A program made the translations under genes and the position numbers. From NCBI GenBank assembly GCA_014804785.1, contig JAAUZD010000023.1, forward strand, positions 1-64,000: a stretch of 64,000 bases of DNA. Direction: 5' to 3'. Positions within the stretch are counted from its first letter, which is position 1; each line of letters starts with the position of its first letter. Of the stretch, positions 16,076-24,490 are shown one piece after another. Under the pieces are notes generated by a model. It did no database searches. It was not told the origin of the DNA and saw only the letters and a program-made list of their open reading frames with translations. Source of the DNA: Lachnospiraceae bacterium (lineage in GTDB: Bacteria; Bacillota; Clostridia; Lachnospirales; Lachnospiraceae).

Positions 16076-18409
16076 ATGAACATTGAACAGGTTTTAAATC
16101 AACTTGACAGGCTGTTTGCACAGCACAAGGTAGATCAGGTGGAATCTTTTTTACTTCAAAGAATAAATGAGGCAACGGCAGAGCGGGATACAGGTTCGCT
16201 AATAACGTTGCTAAATGAAATGATAGGACATTACCGGGAAACAGGAGAGTTTGAAAAATCCATATCCTGCTGCAGGCAGGTGCTTATATTGATGGATGAG
16301 ACGGGGTTGAAGGGCAGCATTGCTTATGCAACCACATTGCTGAATGTGGCAAACGCATGCAGAGCTGCGGGATTGCTTAGGGAATCCATGGCATATTATC
16401 AGGAAGTAAAAGCAGTCTATACGGAAAAACTTTCCCCCACAGACTTCCGGTATGCCAGTCTGTACAATAATATGAGTCTTTTGTTTCAGGAGATGGGCGA
16501 TTATGAAAGTGCCTGTGACTGTCTGGAGCGTGCCCTGGGAATCGCATCTATGTACAGCGAAGCCCGGATAGAGGTAGCGGTGACTTACACTAATCTTGCC
16601 GCATCCCAGTTAAAGCTGGGACGGCTCGACGAGGCCATTGGTAATTTGAAAAAAGCGTTTGCCATCTTTGAGATGGATGAGGATAGGGATTATCATTACA
16701 GCGGTGCACTTTCGGCAATGGGGGAAGCCCAATACCTGGCGGGAAATTTAGAGGAATCTGCCCGCTATTATAAGCTGGCGCTACATGAAATCGAAAGAAA
16801 TGTTGGGAAAAACAGGGCATATGAAATTACCCTGCAGAATTTAAGTGCAGTAACCGAAAAAATGCAGAATCTTCCGGTGAGAAACAGACAGTTTAAAAAC
16901 GGAATGGAACTGTGTCAGGCTTTTTATGAGGAATACGGCATACCGATGATTCGGCAGAAATTTCCTGAATATGAGCAGATGATAGCAGTTGGTCTTGTGG
17001 GAGAGGGATCGGAATGCTTTGGCTTTGATGACCAAGTGTCACGGGATCATGATTTCGGACCGGGATTTTGTATGTGGCTCACGGATCCGGTGTATGATGA
17101 AATCGGTGAGGAATTGCAGAAGGCGTATGAGGCGCTTCCTTCCACCTACATGGGCATAACCCGCTTTACCACGGTAAAGGCACAGAAAAGAGTAGGTGTT
17201 TTCAGGATAGGTGATTTCTATGAAAACCTGATCGGTCTTCGGGATGTGCCGACGACGCAGAATCAATGGTTGTTTTTGGATGATTACAGACTTGCCACAG
17301 CGGTAAATGGCAAAGTGTTCAGGGACGATTTGGGAGAGTTTACACGGATCAGAAGAGGAATCCTTTCCTATTATCCTGAGGAAGTGAGAATTAAGAAAAT
17401 TGCCCGTGAAGCAGCGCTGATGGCACAGTCGGGACAGTATAACTATTCCAGAATGTCCGGCAGAGGAGAGAAAGTGACGGCGGCGATTGCGCTTTCGGAG
17501 TTCATGAAGCATACTATGGCTATGGTCTATCTTTTGAACCGAACTTACGCACCTTTTTATAAATGGATGCATAAAGGAATGGAAAGGCTGGCTGTGCTGC
17601 CTGAAATCAGGGACATTTTAAATGCGCTGGTAGATTTTCCGGCAGGAGATGACAGGATCCCACAGACTATAGAGATTATCGTTGCACTAATCATCGCGGA
17701 GATGAAGAAACAGGGGCTGACCAGCGGCGAGGATAATTATCTGGACAACCATACAGATAATATCTTAAGAAGCATACCGGAAAAGGAAAAGACGGATGAC
17801 TCCTTCAAGGCGGCCCTGGTAAACGAACTGGTTTCTCTGGAATGGGAAGCTTTTGATAAGGTCCAAAATGAGGGCGGAAGAGCTGATTGTCAGGATGATT
17901 GGAATACCTTTTCCATTATGAGGAAAAGCCAGTACTATACATGGACGGAAGAAATGCTGAAAAGCTATATCAGGGATTTTCATAAGGCAAACGACAAAGG
18001 ATACAATCTGATTACGGAAAAATACGGACGGATGATGGAAAGCACAGCACCCATAAAATATATGCAGATTAAAGATGCTTTCCCTGAAATTCCGGAAGCC
18101 AAAAAAGAAATCATAGAGGAAATTGTCAAGATCCAGGTGGACTGGATGGAGGAATTCGCCGCTAAATATCCTAAGGCGGCAGGCAATGCACGGAGCATTC
18201 ATACTGCGGAGGATACGCCCTACAATACTTCTTATGAGACGTACCTTCGAGGGGAGTTGTCCACCTATTCAGATGAGACGCTGGATTTATACGGAAGATT
18301 TATAGCGCAGCTATGCAGGGAAAATAAGAACCTTGCCCAGATGACGATGGCGAACACCGCCTTTTTCTATGGCTATGCAGCCTTAGACGACCTAGAAGCA
18401 AAATTGTAA
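16076..18409 (+). CDS. TPR protein fused to DUF4037 nucleotidyltransferase-like and DUF4125 domains
   Basis: A 777-residue soluble protein. Residues 1 to about 270 are tetratricopeptide repeats (for example ASLYNNMSLLFQEMGDYESA and TYTNLAASQLKLGRLDEAI). Residues about 275-560 are DUF4037, with the nucleotidyltransferase-type motif GEGSECFGFDDQVSRDHDFG. The last 210 residues look like DUF4125: ALVNELVSLEWEAFDKVQ, then NTFSIMRKSQYYTW. The start at 16076 has TGGAGG nine bases upstream; the ATG at 16067 would touch that site. TPRs suggest a protein partner and DUF4037 a transfer of a nucleotide or a related reaction. It is a single-gene unit with its own promoter. The biochemical role is unknown. 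Confidence 0.8.
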   Translation: MNIEQVLNQLDRLFAQHKVDQVESFLLQRINEATAERDTGSLITLLNEMIGHYRETGEFEKSISCCRQVLILMDETGLKGSIAYATTLLNVANACRAAGLLRESMAYYQEVKAVYTEKLSPTDFRYASLYNNMSLLFQEMGDYESACDCLERALGIASMYSEARIEVAVTYTNLAASQLKLGRLDEAIGNLKKAFAIFEMDEDRDYHYSGALSAMGEAQYLAGNLEESARYYKLALHEIERNVGKNRAYEITLQNLSAVTEKMQNLPVRNRQFKNGMELCQAFYEEYGIPMIRQKFPEYEQMIAVGLVGEGSECFGFDDQVSRDHDFGPGFCMWLTDPVYDEIGEELQKAYEALPSTYMGITRFTTVKAQKRVGVFRIGDFYENLIGLRDVPTTQNQWLFLDDYRLATAVNGKVFRDDLGEFTRIRRGILSYYPEEVRIKKIAREAALMAQSGQYNYSRMSGRGEKVTAAIALSEFMKHTMAMVYLLNRTYAPFYKWMHKGMERLAVLPEIRDILNALVDFPAGDDRIPQTIEIIVALIIAEMKKQGLTSGEDNYLDNHTDNILRSIPEKEKTDDSFKAALVNELVSLEWEAFDKVQNEGGRADCQDDWNTFSIMRKSQYYTWTEEMLKSYIRDFHKANDKGYNLITEKYGRMMESTAPIKYMQIKDAFPEIPEAKKEIIEEIVKIQVDWMEEFAAKYPKAAGNARSIHTAEDTPYNTSYETYLRGELSTYSDETLDLYGRFIAQLCRENKNLAQMTMANTAFFYGYAALDDLEAKL

Positions 18410-18439
18410 TCCTGCCTGCGCGGGAGAGGAACAGAACGG

Positions 18440-18492
18440 TATCCTGAAAGCAGACTGCATTGCAGCGCTGCTTGAGGTCTGTTTTCAGGATA
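18440..18492. terminator. Long imperfect hairpin between converging genes
   Basis: TATCCTGAAAGCAGACT (18440-18456) can pair with AGGTCTGTTTTCAGGATA (18475-18492), including G-U pairs, with an 18-base loop that itself is partly palindromic. It sits between two converging genes, as a terminator would, but no T-run follows on either strand. It may stall or stabilise RNA ends instead. Confidence 0.4.
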
Positions 18493-18518
18493 TCAGCGGA
18501 TGATGTACTTATGCTGTT

Positions 18519-19043
18519 TCATAAAGACATAGATATGCCGTCGGCAATCGCCTGTGCAATTTCAGAAAAACGGCTGTCAAAAAGCAGGTTATCCCGCTCC
18601 GTATTGATGAATCCTACTTCTACAATAAGAGAAGGCATTTGGGTCTGGTGAAGGACGGCAAGACTTTTATGCTCATGTACGCCCTGGTTTGCAAAGCCGG
18701 TGCGTTCCAGTTGGCGGTTGATATTTTCCGCCATTTGCTGTGCCTTTCCGTATCGATCGTAGACCAGAGATTCGACGCCTGTGTATTGGTTCGCGTAAGG
18801 ACTGGAATTACGGTGGATGGAAATGAAATAATTGGCGCCGGAGGCATTCCCTTCGGCGGCTTTTCTTGCCGGAGTCTCATAAATATCTTCCGTGCGGGTG
18901 TAAATCACATTTATGTCGGACTGCTCAAGAAGCTCCCCTATGGCAAGGGCAAGTCTTAGTACATCATCCTTCTCCGTACGCCCAAGATAGACAGCGCCGG
19001 GGTCAGCCCCGCCATGTCCGGCATCTAAAATTACTGTAGCCAT
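18519..19043 (-). CDS. N-acetylmuramoyl-L-alanine amidase (Amidase_3)
   Basis: A 174-residue catalytic domain with the zinc ligands and catalytic glutamate in place: DAGHGGADPGA (His10), the E of GRTEKDD, SIHRNSS, and LIVEVGFINTERD. It cleaves the bond between N-acetylmuramic acid and L-alanine in peptidoglycan. There is no signal peptide and no wall-binding domain, so like CwlC-type enzymes it may act in mother-cell lysis or be released by other means. I chose MATVILDAGHGG at 19043, with a GAGG site five bases upstream. Confidence 0.9.
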   Translation of the reverse strand: MATVILDAGHGGADPGAVYLGRTEKDDVLRLALAIGELLEQSDINVIYTRTEDIYETPARKAAEGNASGANYFISIHRNSSPYANQYTGVESLVYDRYGKAQQMAENINRQLERTGFANQGVHEHKSLAVLHQTQMPSLIVEVGFINTERDNLLFDSRFSEIAQAIADGISMSL

Positions 19044-19142
19044 AGCAACCTCGCAAATCATGTTTCTTTTATTATTCTATGAAAAAAAGAAAAACAGGTT
19101 CGTGGCAGATAAAAGAACTGTTACAGGAAAGGGACAGGTAAA

Positions 19143-20504
19143 ATGGAAAAGAAAGTACGTAAATCCTATGAAATCGATATGTGCAATGGACCGCTGTTTG
19201 GAAAGATCATGCTTTTTACATTACCGCTTATGCTTTCCGGTATCCTGCAGCTGTTATTTAATGCGGCTGATGTCATTGTGGTAGGAAGATTTGCAGGAAA
19301 CGAAGCGCTTGCAGCGGTTGGCGCGACAGGATCCCTGACCAATCTGCTGGTGAATCTCTTCATAGGGCTTTCCGTAGGCGCAAATGTGCTTGTGGCAAGG
19401 TATTATGGCGCGAGACAGGAGGAAGAGGTAAGTCAGACGGTACATACATCCATCCTGGTGAGTGCGGCTGGCGGAATTCTGCTTGCAATTGTGGGGATTG
19501 CGGCGGCAAAACCGCTTTTGCTTATGATGGATACGCCGGAGAATGTCATCAATCATTCCGTCTTATATATGCGCATCTATTTCTTTGGAATGCCGGTTAT
19601 GTTGCTGTTTAATTTTGGAAGCGCTATATTAAGAGCTATTGGAGATACAAGGCGTCCATTGGTTTATCTTACGATAGCAGGTGTTATAAATGTCGTTTTA
19701 AATCTCTGCTTCGTGATAGTATTCCACATGGGTGTTGCGGGGGTGGCATTGGCTACAGTGATTGCACAATGTGTATCCACCTCACTTATCATCAGATGTC
19801 TTATGCAGAGCGAAAGCTGCTTTAAATTATGCTTTAACAAGCTGCATATGAATTGGGAGAAATTCAGAAAAATTGCTGCAATTGGGCTGCCGGCTGGAAT
19901 ACAGGGCTCACTGTTCTCTATTTCCAATGTACTGATTCAGTCTTCCGTCAATTCTTTTGGCTCTATTGCCATGGCAGGAAATACAGCGGGGAGCAATATA
20001 GAAGGATTTGTCTATACGGCAATGAACTCCGTTCATCAGACGGCAGTCAGCTTCACAGGACAGAATTTAGGCGGCAGACAATACGATAGAATCAACAAAA
20101 TATTAATAGAATGCCTGTTATTTGTGACCGTGATTGGTGTGGTGATGGGAAATGGCGCGGTATTGCTGGGGCAACAGATATTAGGCTTTTATTCTCCTGA
20201 CCTGCAGGTGATTTCTTACGGTATACAGAGAATGGAAATTATATGTGCATTTTATTGTCTGTGCGGTATTATGGATGTTCTGGTGGGGTGTATCAGGGGG
20301 CTTGGATATGCGGTCATGCCGATGATTGTATCTTTGATGGGTGCCTGTGTCTTTCGTATCATCTGGATCTATACGGTTTTTCGATGGGATAGGACGTTGC
20401 GCACTTTGTATATTTCCTATCCGGTATCTTGGGCACTCACAGCATTTGCTCACTTGATCTGTTTTATCGTTGTACGCAATAAATTAAATGAAAAGAAGGT
20501 ATGA
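19143..20504 (+). CDS. MATE-family efflux transporter (third in window)
   Basis: A 453-residue transporter with about 12 helices. The first-helix motif LQLLFNAADVIVVGRFAG and the GAVGATGSL-like loop (AAVGATGSLTNLLVN) identify the family. The second half repeats the pattern. It overlaps or closely precedes the HAD phosphatase gene, so the two are probably cotranscribed. This is a different subgroup from the pair at 5.3-8.1 kb. Substrate unknown. Confidence 0.92.
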   Translation: MEKKVRKSYEIDMCNGPLFGKIMLFTLPLMLSGILQLLFNAADVIVVGRFAGNEALAAVGATGSLTNLLVNLFIGLSVGANVLVARYYGARQEEEVSQTVHTSILVSAAGGILLAIVGIAAAKPLLLMMDTPENVINHSVLYMRIYFFGMPVMLLFNFGSAILRAIGDTRRPLVYLTIAGVINVVLNLCFVIVFHMGVAGVALATVIAQCVSTSLIIRCLMQSESCFKLCFNKLHMNWEKFRKIAAIGLPAGIQGSLFSISNVLIQSSVNSFGSIAMAGNTAGSNIEGFVYTAMNSVHQTAVSFTGQNLGGRQYDRINKILIECLLFVTVIGVVMGNGAVLLGQQILGFYSPDLQVISYGIQRMEIICAFYCLCGIMDVLVGCIRGLGYAVMPMIVSLMGACVFRIIWIYTVFRWDRTLRTLYISYPVSWALTAFAHLICFIVVRNKLNEKKV

Positions 20505-20511
20505 ATCTGAA

Positions 20512-21201
20512 ATGGAAGAGAAAAAAGCTTTATTAAGAGAGAAAAAATACGAAGCGGTCATATTTGATTTGGACGGCACATTGCTCAATACCTTGGAAGA
20601 TTTAAAAGACAGTGTGAATTACGGGCTTAAAAAAAATCATATGCCGGAGCGGACGCTTGAAGAAATCAGACATTTTGTTGGAAATGGGGTTCAAAGGCTG
20701 GTGGCTCTTGCAGTGCCGGAAGGGACAGGCGTGGAAGAACAGAACAAGGTGTTTGCTGCTTTCAAAGAACATTATAAAAAACATTGTAATGATAAGACCG
20801 ATTTATATCCCGGAATCCAGGAACTGTTGACAGAATTAAAAAAACGTGGGTTTTCTATGGCAATCGTGTCCAATAAACTACAGGAGGGTGTAGATGCACT
20901 GAGTAAGCAGTATTTTGAATCGTATTTGGGCACGGCAATTGGAACAAGAGAAGGACTCCGGAAAAAACCAGCGCCCGATTCTGTGCTGGAGGCTCTGCGA
21001 CTCTTGAATATTCCAAAGGAACATGCCGTTTATGTTGGCGATTCAGAGGTGGATATTGCCACTGCTCAGAATACACAGATGGATTGTATCACGGTGACAT
21101 GGGGATTCCGTACCAAGGAAGAGCAGAAAGCAGCGGGAGCAGATGTATTTGTGGATAGACCGGAGGAAATCATACCGTTACTCTATGAAAGATTGTGGTA
21201 A
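20512..21201 (+). CDS. HAD-family phosphatase, phosphoglycolate phosphatase-like
   Basis: About 229 residues. Motif I is FDLDGTLLNT, motif II lies in SMAIVSNK, and motif III/IV in KPAPDSVLEAL and VYVGDSEVDIATAQ. The alpha-helical cap follows motif I, the subclass of Gph and PgmB enzymes. It dephosphorylates small phosphate esters; the physiological substrate cannot be named. The start at 20512 is preceded by GAAGG at a long spacing; an in-frame ATG at 20488 inside the MATE gene is the alternative. A clear terminator follows. Confidence 0.85.
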   Translation: MEEKKALLREKKYEAVIFDLDGTLLNTLEDLKDSVNYGLKKNHMPERTLEEIRHFVGNGVQRLVALAVPEGTGVEEQNKVFAAFKEHYKKHCNDKTDLYPGIQELLTELKKRGFSMAIVSNKLQEGVDALSKQYFESYLGTAIGTREGLRKKPAPDSVLEALRLLNIPKEHAVYVGDSEVDIATAQNTQMDCITVTWGFRTKEEQKAAGADVFVDRPEEIIPLLYERLW

Positions 21202-21231
21202 AATTAAATCATGATATAATTTTGCAACTGT

Positions 21232-21280
21232 GCATCAGTCTTGTCCACTGTTCATGAGGACAATGTGACTGGTGCTTTTT
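21232..21280 (+). terminator. Intrinsic terminator
   Basis: GCATCAGTC pairs with GACTGGTGC and TTGTCC with GGACAA in a two-part stem, followed by TTTTTC. It ends the MATE-HAD transcript. Confidence 0.85.
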
Positions 21281-21316
21281 CTTTGTAGGAAAGTAATGAA
21301 TATGAAAAAATACATA

Positions 21317-21351
21317 TTGACAATAATGTATATATATGATATATACATTAT
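21317..21351 (+). promoter_or_regulatory. GntR-ABC operon promoter with a perfect palindrome on it
   Basis: TTGACA (21317-21322), a 17-base spacer and TATATA (21340-21345) form the promoter. A perfect inverted repeat with 13-base arms, ATAATGTATATAT (21323-21335) and ATATATACATTAT (21339-21351), separated by ATG, fills the spacer and covers the -10. AT-rich palindromes at this place are the known operators of YtrA-type GntR repressors, so autorepression is very likely. Confidence 0.75.
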
Positions 21352-21425
21352 ACAACTATTAATACGACTGTCATACAAAACAGGTGTGATGGTTGAAAGA
21401 GCGTTCTGAAAGGCATAGGGAGAAA

Positions 21426-21803
21426 ATGAACATCATCATAAGCAATTCAAGTGATAAACCTATTTATGAGCAGATTACCATCCAGATTAAGACCATGGTT
21501 ATGAATGGTCAGCTGAAAGAGGGAGATCTCCTTCCGTCCATGCGAACACTGGCAAAGGAGTTGCGGATCAGCGTCATTACAACTAAGCGTGCCTATGAAG
21601 AATTGGAAAAAGATGGTTTTATTGCAACTATAGTAGGAAAAGGAAGTTTTGTGAAAGCAGCGGATACTAGACTGGTCCGGGAAGAAAAACTAAAGCAGAT
21701 AGAAGAATTGCTTTCAAAAGCAATATCCACAGCACAACAGAGTGGGATAAGCAGAGAAGAAATTGAGGAAATAATTGATATTTTATATGAGTGCGGTGTC
21801 TGA
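21426..21803 (+). CDS. GntR-family repressor, YtrA subfamily
   Basis: A 125-residue regulator. The N-terminal winged helix has the YtrA pattern ISNSSDKPIYEQITIQI, then GDLLPSMRTLAKELRISVITT. The short C-terminal tail (residues 80-125) is the small dimerisation helix pair of YtrA, with no ligand domain of the larger GntR groups. I chose the ATG at 21426, the usual family start, over a TTG at 21393. The ABC transporter genes follow directly. YtrA-type repressors respond to cell-wall stress or other signals; the signal here is unknown. Confidence 0.9.
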   Translation: MNIIISNSSDKPIYEQITIQIKTMVMNGQLKEGDLLPSMRTLAKELRISVITTKRAYEELEKDGFIATIVGKGSFVKAADTRLVREEKLKQIEELLSKAISTAQQSGISREEIEEIIDILYECGV

Positions 21804-21872
21804 AAGGACAGAAAGATGCCGTAACAGGGCATCATAAAGGTGAGATTTGAAGAGGATAAAGGAGAGGCGCGT

Positions 21873-22778
21873 ATGAGTACGGAAAATGCAATTTCAGTTA
21901 ATAATTTAACCAAAAGATATGAAGGATTTCAATTGGATAACATTAGTTTTCAAATTCCTTCTGGAACCATAGTGGGATTTGTGGGCGAAAACGGAGCGGG
22001 GAAAAGCACTACAATCCGCGCTATTTTAGGGCTGACCCCGATAGAAAATGGGGAAATAGAAATGCTGGGGCATCAGATTGGCTGCAATGAGCAGGATGGT
22101 ACATGGAGGGAGCAGATTGGCGTGGTGTTTGATGAATGTAACCTGCCGGCTTCATTGAAGGTTAGGGATATCCGGCATATTATGAAGAACATTTATAAGA
22201 CATGGGATGATGATAAGTTTACAGTCTATATGACACGGTTTAAAGTGCCTTTTGGTAAAAAAATAAAGGATTTATCCAAGGGGATGAAGATGAAGCTATC
22301 TATTGCCGTTGCTTTTGCCCACGACAGCAGACTGCTGATTTTGGATGAAGCCACCAGCGGACTGGATCCGATCATCAGAAGTGAAATTCTGGATATTTTC
22401 AGGGAATTTATTGAGGACGAACAACACACAATCTTCCTTTCATCACATGTAACATCCGATATTGAAAAAATAGCGGACTATGTCATGCTGATTCACAAGG
22501 GGAAGCTTTTATTTACAGAAAATAAGGATGAACTTTTGTATAATTACGGTATTGTAAGATGCAGCAAAACGCAGGCAGCATTGATACCGAAAGAACTTAT
22601 TGTAGGAAAAGAAGAGAATGCATTTGAGACAAGTGTGCTTGTCAGAGATGTTAGGGGAATGAAGGAAAGCGACTTCTGGAGAGCGGCAGAGCGTAAAGGT
22701 GAAAACAGCTTTGTTGTGGACCGGGCAAATATAGAGGATATACTTCTTTATATTGTAAAAGCAGAGGAAAAGCGGTAG
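21873..22778 (+). CDS. ABC transporter ATP-binding protein
   Basis: A 301-residue ATPase. Walker A is GENGAGKST near residue 43, the signature is LSKGMKMKLS, and Walker B with the catalytic glutamate is LLILDEATSGLDP. A C-terminal extension of about 85 residues after the H loop is typical of drug or bacteriocin exporters. The start at 21873 has AAGGAGAGG upstream. It pairs with the permease that follows 43 bases later and is controlled by the GntR repressor ahead of it. Confidence 0.93.
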   Translation: MSTENAISVNNLTKRYEGFQLDNISFQIPSGTIVGFVGENGAGKSTTIRAILGLTPIENGEIEMLGHQIGCNEQDGTWREQIGVVFDECNLPASLKVRDIRHIMKNIYKTWDDDKFTVYMTRFKVPFGKKIKDLSKGMKMKLSIAVAFAHDSRLLILDEATSGLDPIIRSEILDIFREFIEDEQHTIFLSSHVTSDIEKIADYVMLIHKGKLLFTENKDELLYNYGIVRCSKTQAALIPKELIVGKEENAFETSVLVRDVRGMKESDFWRAAERKGENSFVVDRANIEDILLYIVKAEEKR

Positions 22779-22821
22779 TCAAAAGAAGCGCATTAGGAGC
22801 GCTTTAGAAATGGAGGAAATA

Positions 22822-23466
22822 ATGAAAGGACTTATTTTAAAAGATTTATATTTGCTTAAAGGATTGGGAAAACAATTGGGATTGGTTCTTGGTTTTTTGG
22901 TTTTATGGTCATTGATGATAAATTCGTTCAGTTTTATTATCATTTACTGTGTAGTGATGTGTGGTTCGCTGGTAATGAGTACTATGAGCTATGATGAATC
23001 TGTTTCCTTTCCACGGTTTGCGCTTACCATGCCGATTAATACGAGAATGCTGATACTGGCAAAGTATATTCTGGTTTTGATTATTATGTTGGGAGTTGCA
23101 GGAATCGGTGGGCTGCTCAATTTATTGCTCTGCTTTTTGGCTGATATAGATAGCCAGGCATTTGAACGGGTCGAAATCGCAGCAACTGTCGCAGTGTTCA
23201 TGGCAGTGAATGCCTGTTCTCTTCCAGCAATGTTCAAACTAGGGGCAGAAAAAGCAAGGTATATTTATATTTTCTGTATGCTGCTGTTCGGGGGTGTGAT
23301 TGTGGGAGGAATGTATCTGTGTGAAAAGATGGGAATTTCCTTTCAAGAAGCGGAATTATTTTTGTCAGGTGCAGGCATAAGTATGATGCTTTTTGCAATT
23401 TCAGCGGTGCTCATGATTATTTCTTACTTTGTTTCTGTGAGAATCGTGAAAAACAAAGAGTGGTAA
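22822..23466 (+). CDS. ABC-2 type permease
   Basis: A 214-residue membrane protein with six predicted helices. The N-terminus MKGLILKDLYLLKG is the amphipathic start common to ABC-2 permeases of YtrB-like transporters. It forms the channel for the ATPase just upstream, probably as a homodimer. I chose the ATG at 22822 with GGAGG upstream rather than 22810. Substrate unknown; comparable transporters export peptides or handle cell-wall stress. Confidence 0.88.
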   Translation: MKGLILKDLYLLKGLGKQLGLVLGFLVLWSLMINSFSFIIIYCVVMCGSLVMSTMSYDESVSFPRFALTMPINTRMLILAKYILVLIIMLGVAGIGGLLNLLLCFLADIDSQAFERVEIAATVAVFMAVNACSLPAMFKLGAEKARYIYIFCMLLFGGVIVGGMYLCEKMGISFQEAELFLSGAGISMMLFAISAVLMIISYFVSVRIVKNKEW

Positions 23467-23582
23467 AAAGATAGAGTCGTATGGATGTTTTTCTTGGCAG
23501 GACGGCAAAAAATTGTTATAGTTATAGGAGGCAGAGGAGTGTTGTGACGGGCAGATGCTGAACAGGGTAAGGAGGAAGTGAT

Positions 23583-24431
23583 TTGGAAGAAGATATTTTG
23601 TATGTAAGTGATTTAGATGGAACACTTTTAAACTCTCGTGAACAAATCAGCCCATACAGCCTTCAGATTATAAATGGATTGATTGAAAATGGAATGAAAT
23701 TTACTTATGCCACAGCCAGATCCCTGTCGTCGGCTTCAAAGGTGGCGAAGGGATTGTCTGTACATATTCCGGTCATTATCTATAATGGAGCATTTATTGT
23801 GGAAGCGGATACAGGAAAGATATTATATTCCACCGGCTTTTCAAAGGAGGAACAGCAGTTTGCTGCCAATCTACTGAAAGCGTCGGGATTGTTTCCGCTG
23901 GTCTATACCTACCGGGATAATCAGGAAAAAGTGTTGTGGTATCCCAGCCATGAAAATGACGGCATCAGAAATTATCTTTCTGCCAGAAAAGGGGATAAAC
24001 GGATGGAATCCGTTAAGGATGAAGATAGTATTTATCAGGGAGACATGTTTTACTTTACCTGTATTGGAGAAAAGGAAGAACTGCAGGCGACATATGAACA
24101 GATGAAGGAGGATCCGCGTTTTCGGGTCACTTTTCAGAAAGAATTGTATAGATCAGAATACTGGCTTGAAATCATGCCGGCAAGGGCATCGAAGGCAGTT
24201 GCAATTAATGAACTTAAGAAAATCTGGAAATGCAGTAAGATTATATCCTTTGGAGATGCTGTAAATGATATTCCCATGTTTCAGATTTCGGATCAAGCAT
24301 ATGCGGTGGAAAATGCAGTAGATGAATTGAAAAAATATGCAACGGATGTAATTTTATCTAATGAGCAGGACGGCGTGGCAAAATGGCTGCAACAAAGGTC
24401 TTGTTTGGCTGAACATAAGGATGGCACGTAA
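23583..24431 (+). CDS. Cof-type HAD phosphatase
   Basis: A 282-residue HAD IIB enzyme. Motif I is SDLDGTLLNSRE at residues about 9-20, the large alpha/beta cap follows motif II (TYATARS), the conserved lysine lies in SKAVAINEL, and motif IV is SFGDAVNDIPMF. Such enzymes dephosphorylate sugar phosphates, FMN or pyridoxal phosphate; the substrate here cannot be told. Translation starts at TTG with GGAGGAAG a few bases upstream. A hairpin covers the stop codon. Confidence 0.9.
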   Translation: MEEDILYVSDLDGTLLNSREQISPYSLQIINGLIENGMKFTYATARSLSSASKVAKGLSVHIPVIIYNGAFIVEADTGKILYSTGFSKEEQQFAANLLKASGLFPLVYTYRDNQEKVLWYPSHENDGIRNYLSARKGDKRMESVKDEDSIYQGDMFYFTCIGEKEELQATYEQMKEDPRFRVTFQKELYRSEYWLEIMPARASKAVAINELKKIWKCSKIISFGDAVNDIPMFQISDQAYAVENAVDELKKYATDVILSNEQDGVAKWLQQRSCLAEHKDGT

Positions 24432-24450
24432 AGCGTGGCATCCGTTGTTT
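24419..24450 (+). terminator. Possible weak terminator
   Basis: GGATGGCACG and CGTGGCATCC form a ten-base stem with one G-G mismatch and a TAAAG loop containing the stop codon. GTTGTTT follows. The T-run is poor, so part of the transcript may read on into aroA. Confidence 0.4.
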
Positions 24451-24490
24451 AGTGCTTATAGAAAATAAATTAAATGGAGATTTAATTATT

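Noticed and set aside
17039-17572. 177-residue open frame on the - strand inside the TPR-DUF4037 gene
   Set aside because: Shadow of a well-supported gene; no ribosome site, no recognisable motif, low-complexity His/Arg-rich translation.
20181-20453. Small frame antisense to the third MATE gene
   Set aside because: Shadow of the exporter gene with no supporting signal.
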